From: Actinomycetes bacterium | GTDB lineage: Bacteria; Actinomycetota; Actinomycetes; Streptosporangiales; Streptosporangiaceae | DNA: 5,522 nt | Assembly (NCBI GenBank): GCA_023425615.1 | Contig: JAFACJ010000032.1 | Span: 1 to 5,522, forward strand | Reading direction: 5' to 3' | Shown: in pieces, positions 1 through 4,998 of the stretch | How positions within the stretch are numbered: the stretch's first letter is position 1 | Layout of the letters: every line of letters begins with the position of its first letter | The notes under the pieces: generated by a model | The model's input: only the letters and a program-made list of their open reading frames with translations | Databases searched by the model: none | Told to the model about the DNA's origin: nothing | Position numbers and translations under genes: made by a program

Positions 1-18
1 CATGGGGGGGAACTCCTC
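1..18 (-). CDS. Start codon and ribosome binding site of the next leftward gene (partial, probably an ABC transporter permease or binding protein)
   Basis: On the minus strand an ATG lies at 3-1 and is preceded by GAGGAG at 18-13, with 9 nt between them, which is a strong Shine-Dalgarno arrangement. It begins 25 bp after the stop codon of the PotA-type ATPase on the same strand, so it should be cotranscribed with it. Only the start codon is inside the window and no product can be read. PotA-like ATPase genes are usually followed by their two permease genes or the binding-protein gene, so a transporter subunit is the likely product, but this is inference from gene order only. Confidence 0.6.
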
Positions 19-28
19 TGGAAGGGGG

Positions 29-1027
29 TCAGGTAGCGGGGAACTCGTGGTCGGGATGCCAGGAGAGCAGCACGGGGGAGCCGCGCAGCCCGGCGGTGTC
101 CGCGGAGGAGGTCTGGAGGTTCTGCCGGAGGGCGGTGACGCGGGTGCCGTCGGCCAGGTCCACGACGAAGCGGGTGACGGCGCCTGCGTACACGACCTCG
201 GCGATCGTGCCCTTCGCGGTGCGATGGCCGTCGGGCGCCGCGGCTTCCGGGTCGGTCTCCACGTGGAGTTTCTCCGGCCGCACGTGCGCGTCGCCCAGGC
301 GGTTGGAGGTGCCGACGAACCCGGCGACGAACTCCGTCGCGGGCCGCTCGTACACCTCGGCGGGGGTGCCGACCTGCTCGACGCGCCCCTCGTTGAAGAC
401 GGCGACGCGGTCGGACATCGTCAGCGCCTCCTCCTGGTCGTGGGTGACGAACAGGAACGTGATGCCGGCCCGGCGCTGGATGGCCTTCAGCTCCACCTGC
501 ATCTGCTCGCGGAGCTTGAGGTCGAGGGCGCCGAGCGGCTCGTCGAGCAGCAGCACCTTCGGCTCGTTGACCAGGGCGCGGGCCAGGGCGACGCGCTGGC
601 GCTGCCCGCCGGAGAGCTCCGATGGCCTGCGTCCGCCGAAGCCCTCGAGACGGACGGAGGCGAGTGCCTTCTCGGCCCGTTCGCGGCGCTCCTTCTTCGG
701 CACCTTCGCCACCATCAGCCCGTACTCGACGTTCCGCTGGACGGTCATGTGCGGGAAGAGCGCGTAGTCCTGGAAGACGGTGTTGACGTCGCGCTCGAAC
801 GGGGGGAGGCGGGTGACGTCGCGTCCGTCGAGTTCGACGGTGCCCTCGGTCGCCGCCTCGAAGCCGGCGATCATCCGCAGGACGGTGGTCTTCCCCGAGC
901 CGGAGGGGCCGAGCATCGAGAAGAACTCGCCGTCGTGGATCTCCAGGTCCACCCCGGCGACCGCCTCGATCGCGCCGAAGGACTTGCGGACGCCGCGCAA
1001 CCGGACGGCTGCCTTGCGCTCACTCAT
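29..1027 (-). CDS. potA: PotA-type ABC transporter ATP-binding protein (spermidine/putrescine-like uptake)
   Basis: This 332-residue cytoplasmic ATPase would power an importer of the polyamine/opine/iron family (CUT1-like MalK/PotA fold). The motifs are complete: Walker A GPSGSGKT (40-47), Q-loop Q86 in FQDYALFPH, signature LSGGQ (138-142), Walker B ending D162-E163, D-loop ALD (167-169) and switch histidine H196. A TOBE-type regulatory domain follows from about residue 248 (VRPEKLHV) to the end. E. coli PotA is longer (378), but the domain set here is complete. The N-terminus MSERKAAVRLRGVRKSFG is normal for the family. No ribosome binding site precedes the ATG. A promoter-like -10 lies 7 nt upstream, so the mRNA may be leaderless. 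The next transporter gene starts 25 bp downstream, and a GntR regulator is divergent. The ATPase class is certain. Polyamine as substrate is likely but not proven, because permease and binding protein lie outside the window; iron(III), putrescine, GABA or another amine are alternatives. Confidence 0.93.
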   Translation of the reverse strand: MSERKAAVRLRGVRKSFGAIEAVAGVDLEIHDGEFFSMLGPSGSGKTTVLRMIAGFEAATEGTVELDGRDVTRLPPFERDVNTVFQDYALFPHMTVQRNVEYGLMVAKVPKKERRERAEKALASVRLEGFGGRRPSELSGGQRQRVALARALVNEPKVLLLDEPLGALDLKLREQMQVELKAIQRRAGITFLFVTHDQEEALTMSDRVAVFNEGRVEQVGTPAEVYERPATEFVAGFVGTSNRLGDAHVRPEKLHVETDPEAAAPDGHRTAKGTIAEVVYAGAVTRFVVDLADGTRVTALRQNLQTSSADTAGLRGSPVLLSWHPDHEFPAT

Positions 1028-1034
1028 AACCCAA

Positions 1035-1063
1035 AAACTATGGACTCATATGTTTCTGTTCAA
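1035..1063 (-). promoter_or_regulatory. Leftward promoter of the PotA-type ATPase gene, probably leaderless
   Basis: Read on the minus strand, TTGAAC (1063-1058) is followed after exactly 17 bp by TAGTTT (1040-1035). This fits the actinomycete housekeeping consensus TTGAC-N17/18-TANNNT well. The -10 ends 7 nt before the A of the ATG at 1027, where transcription would be expected to start. Nothing like a Shine-Dalgarno lies between. The stretch is also clearly AT-richer than the surrounding DNA. Start-site mapping is not available, so the leaderless reading is inferred. Confidence 0.6.
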
Positions 1064-1081
1064 GACACGGTTGGATAACGT
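1053..1081 (+). promoter_or_regulatory. Possible rightward promoter of the GntR regulator gene
   Basis: TAACGT (1076-1081) fits the -10 pattern TANNNT, and TTTCTG (1053-1058) lies 17 bp upstream as a poor -35. Transcription would begin near 1088, leaving a leader of about 27 nt that contains the ribosome binding site. The weak -35 makes this tentative. It would overlap the leftward promoter, so the two directions could compete for polymerase. Confidence 0.3.
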
Positions 1082-1088
1082 GGGGTTA
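1076..1088. promoter_or_regulatory. Candidate operator, inverted repeat TAAC-N5-GTTA
   Basis: TAAC (1076-1079) and GTTA (1085-1088) are perfect inverted half-sites around GTGGG. The site covers the putative -10 and start point of the regulator gene and sits about 13 bp upstream of the -35 of the ATPase promoter. GntR/FadR regulators bind short dyads of this size in their own divergent promoters, so autoregulation fits. A wider, weaker dyad, CGGTT (1068-1072) and AACCG (1095-1099), is centred close by. Four-base half-sites can occur by chance. Confidence 0.35.
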
Positions 1089-1102
1089 CACCTGAACCGG
1101 CC

Positions 1103-1110
1103 GGGAGGGA
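1103..1110 (+). promoter_or_regulatory. Ribosome binding site deciding the GntR start
   Basis: GGGAGGGA lies here, before a GTG at 1112 and an ATG at 1115 in the same frame. The GTG is almost in contact with the purine run, while the ATG has a normal 5-6 nt spacing, so ATG 1115 is the better start. Confidence 0.7.
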
Positions 1111-1114
1111 AGTG

Positions 1115-1834
1115 ATGGGCGGAGCCGACCCCCGGCATGCGGTCTTCGCCCCCGTCGACACCACCGCCCGCGTCGACGCCGTGGTGCGCCGCCTCGCCGA
1201 CGCCATCGCCCTCGAGGTCCTCGTCGACGGCGAGCAGCTCCCCAGTGAGAGCGAACTCGCCTCCCAGCTCGGCGTCTCCACCGTCACCTTGCGGGAGGCA
1301 CTGGTCACCCTGCGGAACAAGGGCCTGGTGGAGACCAGGCGCGGCCGTGGCGGCGGCAGCTTCGTGCGCACCCCCAAACCCGTCGAGATCGGCGCCCGCC
1401 TGTACGGCTTCTCCACCCAGGAGCTGCGCGACTTCGGCGACCACTACGCCGCGATCTCCGGCGCCGCCGCCCGCCTCGCCGCCGAACGCGCCCTGGACGC
1501 CGAACTCGCCCCGCTGCGCCGCACCCTCGCGCAGATGGAGGAGGCCACGTCGCCGGCCGAACTGCGCCGCCTGGACGGGCGCTTCCACATCGAGGTGGCG
1601 GCGGCGTCGCAGTCGGCGCGGCTCACCCGCGAGGAGATAGCGCTCCAGGCCGACGTAGGGCTGCTGCTGTGGCTTCCCTACGACGAGGCGGACGGCCACT
1701 CCGTCGCCTGCCTCCACGGCGAAATCGTCGCCGCCATCGGTTCCGGAGACGGCGCCACTGCCCGTAATCTTGCCGAACGGCACATCGTGGAGGCCGTGGA
1801 GCGGCTCGTCGAGCTGCGCCTGCGTGAGACCTGA
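1115..1834 (+). CDS. FadR-subfamily GntR transcriptional regulator (wHTH + FCD domain)
   Basis: This 239-residue protein has the two-domain layout of FadR-type GntR regulators. Residues about 20-86 form the winged helix-turn-helix, with LPSESELASQLGVSTVTLREAL (42-63) as the DNA-reading part and RGRGGGSFV (76-84) as the wing. The FCD ligand-binding helical bundle covers about 105-235. Its usual metal/ligand residues are present: D154 and H158 in the DGRFH motif, H201 and H223. Such regulators bind small carboxylates or related metabolites and release DNA. It is divergent from a PotA-type ATPase and 11 bp ahead of a Cache-domain gene in the same direction, so it probably controls the transporter and itself. 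An inverted repeat at 1076-1088 is a candidate site. Family assignment is secure; ligand and targets are inference. The GTG at 1112 would add only one residue. Confidence 0.92.
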   Translation: MGGADPRHAVFAPVDTTARVDAVVRRLADAIALEVLVDGEQLPSESELASQLGVSTVTLREALVTLRNKGLVETRRGRGGGSFVRTPKPVEIGARLYGFSTQELRDFGDHYAAISGAAARLAAERALDAELAPLRRTLAQMEEATSPAELRRLDGRFHIEVAAASQSARLTREEIALQADVGLLLWLPYDEADGHSVACLHGEIVAAIGSGDGATARNLAERHIVEAVERLVELRLRET

Positions 1835-1845
1835 AGCGAGGCGTC

Positions 1846-2502
1846 ATGACCATCGTGGACCGGGTGCAGGACCTCGCGGACCACGTGTTCGGCACCCTGG
1901 ACGACGGGCGGGACGCCACCACCCGGCTGGCGGCCGGGGGCGGCCTGCGCGCCACGGACCTGGCCCGGCTGCGCCCCCTGCTGTTCGACCGGCTCGGCCC
2001 CCTCATCGTCGGGCTCGGCTTCATCGCCCTGCCCGGACTCCTGCCGGACTCGCCGTGGTACCTGGAGTGGTGGCAGTACGACCCCGAGGACGCGCCGCAC
2101 AAGCTCGCCGTCGAACTCGACCCGGCGCACCCCGCCTTCTACGACTACACGCAGTGGGACTGGTTCTCCCATCCGCAGAACGGCACCGACCGCTCCATCT
2201 GCGGCCCTTACGTCGACTACCTCTGCACGGACGAGTACAGCCTGACCTTCTCCGTCCCCGTCCTGGCGGGCGGCGCCTTCATCGGAGTGGCCGCGGCCGA
2301 CGTCTTCGTCCGCACCTTCGAGACCACGCTCCTGCCCGCGCTGCGCGAACTGCCCGCCCAGACCTTCGTGATGAACAACGCGGGCCGCGTCATCGCCTCC
2401 AACACCGCCCGCTGGATCAGCGGCAGCGTCTTCCGCGGCTCCCCCGACCACACCACGCACCCGATCGGCCGCACCGGCCTGTCCGTCGTCACGGCGGTCT
2501 GA
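1846..2502 (+). CDS. Stand-alone soluble Cache-domain protein (putative cytoplasmic amine/amino-acid binding sensor)
   Basis: This 218-residue protein resembles the ligand-binding (membrane-distal) half of a Cache sensor domain. Recognisable parts are WYLEWW (71-76), YDYTQWDWF (99-107), GPYVDY (120-125), the strand SLTFSVPVLAGGAFIGVAAADV (132-153), whose end D152 matches the conserved ligand-contacting Asp of the family, and a C-terminal strand pair around FVMNNAGRVIAS (174-185). Cache domains usually sit outside the cell between two membrane helices. Here I see no signal peptide, no membrane helix and no kinase, cyclase or methyl-accepting part. Residues 1-60 are helical-looking and slightly hydrophobic at 50-66 (LGPLIVGLGFIALPGLL), too short and too proline/glycine-broken for a convincing membrane segment. 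The start has GCGAGG upstream and lies 11 bp after the GntR stop, so the two are one operon. Likely role: binding a metabolite handled by the neighbouring transporter locus, perhaps as partner of the regulator. That role is inferred. Confidence 0.8.
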   Translation: MTIVDRVQDLADHVFGTLDDGRDATTRLAAGGGLRATDLARLRPLLFDRLGPLIVGLGFIALPGLLPDSPWYLEWWQYDPEDAPHKLAVELDPAHPAFYDYTQWDWFSHPQNGTDRSICGPYVDYLCTDEYSLTFSVPVLAGGAFIGVAAADVFVRTFETTLLPALRELPAQTFVMNNAGRVIASNTARWISGSVFRGSPDHTTHPIGRTGLSVVTAV

Positions 2503-2505
2503 CCC

Positions 2506-2527
2506 GACCGGCCGCCATGGCCCGGTC
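2506..2527. terminator. Hairpin between convergent genes, possible bidirectional terminator
   Basis: GACCGG (2506-2511) and CCGGTC (2522-2527) form a 6-bp GC-rich stem with a 10-nt loop containing CCATGG. It fills most of the 33-bp gap between the Cache gene and the convergent exonuclease gene, which is where a terminator serving both strands is expected. There is no T tract, as is common in actinomycetes, and the stem is short. Confidence 0.4.
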
Positions 2528-2535
2528 CTTCGAGG

Positions 2536-3123
2536 TCATCCCCGGGCGGCGCGGGAGAGGACGCGGGGCGGGTGGCGCGGGGCGGGTACGGGGAGGGCGG
2601 GGACGACCTCGCCCGAGGGAACGCCCTGCCAGGCGATGAGGTGCTGGAACAGGGTCGCCGTCGCGAGGGTGTCAGCCAGCGCCGCGTGCGCTCCGGACAG
2701 GGGGATGCCCAGTTCGTCGCAGCAGTCGGGCAGCTTGTAGGAGGGGCCGCGGAGCTGCCGGCGGGCCAGCTTGAGCGTGCAGACGCCGGAGGAGACCTGC
2801 GGGGCGGGCAGCCCCGCGTGGTCCAGTTGGGCGGTGAGGAAGCGCGCGTCGAAGGGCAGGTTGTGCGCCACGGCCACGCGGCCGGCGAGACGGGCGCGCA
2901 CCTCGTGCGCTATCTCGTCGAACGGCGGGGCGGAGCGGACCATGGACGCGGTGATCCGGTGCACGCTCGTGCCCGCCATCCTGCCTCGCGGCCGGACCAG
3001 GGTGTCCCAGACCTCGGTGACGTTCCCCTTCAGATCGGTATGCACAATGGCGATCTCCGCGATCTCACCGTGAGACGGGTGGAAACCCGTCGTCTCTACA
3101 TCGACCACGGCATAGCCACGCAT
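2536..3123 (-). CDS. DEDDh-family 3'-5' exonuclease (DnaQ-like)
   Basis: A 195-residue single-domain exonuclease of the DnaQ/epsilon superfamily. All catalytic positions are visible: D8 and E10 in VVDVETTG (motif Exo I), D92 in VAHNLPFDARFL (Exo II), and H146 and D151 in HAALADTLATA (Exo III), which places it in the DEDDh class using two metal ions. The C-terminal 25 residues are proline-rich and probably unstructured. There is no polymerase, helicase, BRCT or UvrC-like domain, so it is not PolC nor a fused form; related free-standing proteins act in DNA repair, proofreading or RNA trimming, and the sequence does not tell which. The open frame continues upstream to 3300, but that extension is Arg/Pro-rich and unlike an exonuclease. 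The ATG at 3123 puts Exo I at the normal distance from the N-terminus and has a weak purine run (AAAGAGAG) about 6 nt upstream. It faces the Cache gene and shows no functional link to either neighbour. Confidence 0.9.
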   Translation of the reverse strand: MRGYAVVDVETTGFHPSHGEIAEIAIVHTDLKGNVTEVWDTLVRPRGRMAGTSVHRITASMVRSAPPFDEIAHEVRARLAGRVAVAHNLPFDARFLTAQLDHAGLPAPQVSSGVCTLKLARRQLRGPSYKLPDCCDELGIPLSGAHAALADTLATATLFQHLIAWQGVPSGEVVPALPVPAPRHPPRVLSRAARG

Positions 3124-3145
3124 GGTTTCTCTCTTTCGGCGGCGC

Positions 3146-3159
3146 CCGGTCGGGCGGGG
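3146..3159 (+). repeat. 14-bp direct repeat, copy 1
   Basis: CCGGTCGGGCGGGG is identical to 3258-3271, 112 bp away. This copy lies about 23 bp upstream of the exonuclease start codon (minus-strand sense CCCCGCCCGACCGG). The core CCGGTCG occurs once more at 3234-3240. In DNA this GC-rich, a 14-bp match is suggestive of a binding site but may be chance. Confidence 0.5.
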
Positions 3160-3257
3160 GGAAGGTCGGCGGTGAAGAACGGACGGGCCGCGTGTGACAG
3201 GAGGACGCACTGTCGATGATGGGGTGCGTGTGGCCGGTCGCGCGGTGTTTTGCGGAA

Positions 3258-3271
3258 CCGGTCGGGCGGGG
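3258..3271 (+). repeat. 14-bp direct repeat, copy 2
   Basis: Identical to 3146-3159 and in the same orientation. It lies between the putative terminator of the dehydrogenase operon and the exonuclease gene. Confidence 0.5.
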
Positions 3272-3281
3272 TCACCAAGAT

Positions 3282-3313
3282 GGCGCCGCCGGGTAAGCAT
3301 TCCGAGGGGCGCC
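3282..3313 (-). terminator. Possible terminator of the two-dehydrogenase operon
   Basis: GGCGCC occurs at 3282-3287 and again at 3308-3313. Being self-complementary, the two copies can pair around a 20-nt loop, with a few more C-G pairs possible inside (3289-3290 with 3306-3307). It begins 10 bp after the stop codon of the second dehydrogenase. No T tract follows and the loop is long, so this is a weak call. Confidence 0.3.
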
Positions 3314-3323
3314 TATGCCGGGG

Positions 3324-4142
3324 TCAGCCCGCGCGCCAGGCGGGGGTGGGCAGGGCGCCGGCGGCCTGGGGGCCCATGAGGCCGAGGGCGCCGTCGACGA
3401 AGAGGGAGGCGCCGGTGATGTAGGAGGCGGCGGGGGAGGCGAGGAAGGCGATGGCGGCGGCGACCTCGCGGGCGTCGCCGGGCCTGGCCAGGGGGTAGCC
3501 GGGGCGGGAGCCGGGAACGGGAGGCCGGTCGTCCTGGCCGGTCATGGGGGTGGCGATCTCGCCGGGGGCGACGGTGTTGACGGTGATGCCGTGGGGGGAG
3601 AGCTCCAGGGCCAGGACGCGGGCGAGCATGCGCAGGCCGCCCTTGGCCGCGCAGTAGGGGCCCGCGCCCAGGCGCGGGTACTCCTCGTGGACGCTCGTCA
3701 CGTTGACGATGCGGCCTCCCGCGCCGCGGGCGGCCATACGGCGGGCCGCGCGCTGGGAGCACAGGAAGGCGCCGTCGAGGTCGACGGACAGGACGGAGCG
3801 CCATTCGGCGAAGTCCATCTCCAGCAGGGGGCGGCCGCTGCCGGTGCCCGCGTTGTTGACCAGGACGCCGAGGCCGCCGAGCTCGTCGGCGAGTTCGTCG
3901 ATGACCGCGGAGGCGGCGACCGGATCGGTGAGATCGTGGCGGCGGACGGCGGCGCGCCGGCCGTGCTCGGCGATCTCCCGGGCGGTCCGGCGGGCGCCCT
4001 CCTCGTCGCAGTGGTAGGTGACGCCGAGGTCGTAGCCCTGCGAGGCGAGGAGCACGGCGGTGGCCTTGCCGATGCCGGAGTCGGCGCCGGTGATGACGGC
4101 CACCCGGTCGTAGCGGGCCTCGGAGACGGGGGCCGCGGTCAC
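3324..4142 (-). CDS. SDR family oxidoreductase (second gene of the dehydrogenase pair)
   Basis: A 272-residue classical short-chain dehydrogenase/reductase. It has the nucleotide-binding motif TGADSGIG (18-25), D70 near the adenine pocket, NNAG (96-99), the catalytic S150, Y163 and K167 (YCAAK), and the segment PGEIATPMT (193-201) that closes over the cofactor. The C-terminus ITGASLFVDGALGLMGPQ is typical of actinomycete SDRs. The position normally held by the catalytic-tetrad Asn (VNLxG) is Asp here: SVDLDGAF, D121. Strand 2 ends VTYHCDEEG rather than with an acidic residue, which suggests NADP(H). The start is taken as the GTG at 4142-4140. It shares GTGA with the stop of the upstream dehydrogenase and has no Shine-Dalgarno of its own, so translation probably depends on the upstream gene. 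The frame is open further upstream to 4772, but that part lies out of frame over the first dehydrogenase. Substrate unknown. Confidence 0.9.
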   Translation of the reverse strand: MTAAPVSEARYDRVAVITGADSGIGKATAVLLASQGYDLGVTYHCDEEGARRTAREIAEHGRRAAVRRHDLTDPVAASAVIDELADELGGLGVLVNNAGTGSGRPLLEMDFAEWRSVLSVDLDGAFLCSQRAARRMAARGAGGRIVNVTSVHEEYPRLGAGPYCAAKGGLRMLARVLALELSPHGITVNTVAPGEIATPMTGQDDRPPVPGSRPGYPLARPGDAREVAAAIAFLASPAASYITGASLFVDGALGLMGPQAAGALPTPAWRAG

Positions 4143-4873
4143 GGCCAGGAGGGCTCGTTGCGGGGGACGATGACCAACTCGCCCACGACGCTTCCGGGCG
4201 GGACGGACAGGGCGTACATGACGGTGTCGGCGACGATGGCGGGGTCCTGGAGCTTGGAGGTGTCGGCGTCGGGGAAGCGCTCCAGGATGAAGCGGGTCTC
4301 CATGCCGCCGGCGATGATGCCGGTGACGCCGATGCCGATGCAGTCGCGCTGCGCCTCCTGGAACAGGGTGTGGGTGAAGGCGCGCAGGCCGGTCTTGCTG
4401 GCGGAGTACGGCCCGGCCTCGGTCCAGGTGCGGTTGGCCGCGGTGGACAGGATGTTGATGATGTGGCCGCCGCCCCGGCGGATCATCCGCCGGTAGTTCT
4501 CCAGGCACAGGTGGATGGGGCCGAGGAGGTTGGTGGCGATGACCCGGTCGGCCTCCTCGGCCGACAGGTGCTCGATGGGCTTGCTGACGTCCACCGCGGC
4601 GTTGTTGACGAGGATGTCCACGCTGCCGGAGGCGTCCCACACGTCGGCGACGGCGGAGGCGACGCGGTCGCCGTCCCGGATGTCGAGCAGCAGCGGGTTG
4701 ACGGTGCCGCCCTCCTCGGTGAGGGTCCGCGAGAGGTCCTTGAGTTCCTTCTCCCTGACGTCCGCCGCCCACACGACGGCGCCGGCCTCGGCGAGCCGCC
4801 GCGCGATGGCGGCGCCAAGGCCACGAGCGGCGCCCGTGACCAGCGCGTTCCTGCCCCGAAGATCGACCTGCAT
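4139..4873 (-). CDS. SDR family oxidoreductase (first gene of the dehydrogenase pair)
   Basis: A 244-residue classical SDR. Visible are TGAARGLG (13-20), D38 at the end of the second strand (a sign of NAD(H) preference), D64, NNAA (90-93), and the full catalytic tetrad N115, S143, Y156 and K160 (YSASK). The loop after strand 6 reads IIAGGMETRF (186-195), where most SDRs have PG. The protein ends NEPSWP, without the long C-terminal substrate loop seen in its neighbour. The ATG at 4873 is preceded by GAGGAG (4885-4880) with 6 nt spacing. A GTG 16 codons upstream, in frame, has no ribosome site and adds a non-SDR-like tail, so it is not used. The gene overlaps the next SDR by 4 bp. Two different SDRs made together suggest two consecutive alcohol/ketone steps or one mixed complex, but no substrate can be named from sequence. 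Confidence 0.92.
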   Translation of the reverse strand: MQVDLRGRNALVTGAARGLGAAIARRLAEAGAVVWAADVREKELKDLSRTLTEEGGTVNPLLLDIRDGDRVASAVADVWDASGSVDILVNNAAVDVSKPIEHLSAEEADRVIATNLLGPIHLCLENYRRMIRRGGGHIINILSTAANRTWTEAGPYSASKTGLRAFTHTLFQEAQRDCIGIGVTGIIAGGMETRFILERFPDADTSKLQDPAIVADTVMYALSVPPGSVVGELVIVPRNEPSWP

Positions 4874-4879
4874 ACCGGA

Positions 4880-4885
4880 CTCCTC
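4880..4885 (-). promoter_or_regulatory. Ribosome binding site of the first dehydrogenase
   Basis: GAGGAG on the minus strand, 6 nt before the ATG at 4873. It decides the start in favour of this ATG over the in-frame GTG at 4921. Confidence 0.75.
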
Positions 4886-4962
4886 ACCTGTGCTCCGCCA
4901 CCAGGCATCCCCCGGTATCACCCTGTGAAACCGTTGTGTCGCCTTGGGTGGTCGGCCGCTCC

Positions 4963-4991
4963 TTGTGGTGGAGGGATTCTCCGCTTAGCGT
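4963..4991 (+). promoter_or_regulatory. Rightward promoter of the LLM oxidoreductase gene, probably leaderless
   Basis: TTGTGG (4963-4968), 17 bp, TAGCGT (4986-4991): a fair match to TTGAC-N17-TANNNT. Transcription would start around 4998-4999, at the GTG start codon itself. The only purine-rich run upstream (4967-4976) ends more than 20 nt before the start and is too far to act as a Shine-Dalgarno. Confidence 0.5.
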
Positions 4992-4998
4992 CTGATAC

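Larger units (their letters stand above)
3124..3323. other. Intergenic region upstream of the exonuclease gene
   Basis: About 200 bp between the leftward exonuclease start and the leftward dehydrogenase stop. I find no convincing TANNNT/TTGAC promoter pair on the minus strand, although the exonuclease needs one unless it is read from the dehydrogenase operon. It holds a 14-bp direct repeat (3146-3159, 3258-3271), a third CCGGTCG copy (3234-3240), a small dyad GACAG/CTGTC (3196-3200, 3210-3214) and a candidate terminator stem (3282-3313). Confidence 0.6.

Noticed and set aside
2..1078. Long rightward open frame opposite the ATPase gene
   Set aside because: It is the antisense shadow of a gene with complete ABC motifs. 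The translation is Gly/Ala/Asp/His-rich with no domain, as expected from GC-rich third positions.
1046..1783. Leftward open frame opposite the GntR regulator
   Set aside because: Low-complexity Gly/Ala/Val-rich translation with no motif. The plus strand encodes a clear wHTH-FCD protein.
1678..2460. Leftward open frame spanning parts of the regulator and Cache genes
   Set aside because: It crosses two real genes on the other strand and has no recognisable domain or ribosome binding site.
3216..3296. Small rightward ORF of 26 codons (starting MMGCVWPV) with GGAGG at 3200-3204
   Set aside because: The spacing to the start (11 nt) is long, no promoter is visible and the peptide has no recognisable feature. 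It may be chance, though a conserved match in relatives would revive it.
3124..3300. N-terminal extension of the exonuclease frame by 59 residues
   Set aside because: The extension is Arg/Pro/Thr-rich and not exonuclease-like. The ATG at 3123 places the first catalytic motif at the normal distance from the N-terminus.
3315..4496. Rightward open frame opposite the two SDR genes
   Set aside because: Antisense shadow with Gly/Ala/Asp-rich low-complexity translation. Both SDRs have full catalytic motifs on the minus strand.
4143..4772. Upstream in-frame extension of the second SDR, giving a 482-residue frame
   Set aside because: The extra 210 residues are His/Arg/Pro-rich and lie out of frame over the first SDR. 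The SDR domain begins just after the GTG at 4142.
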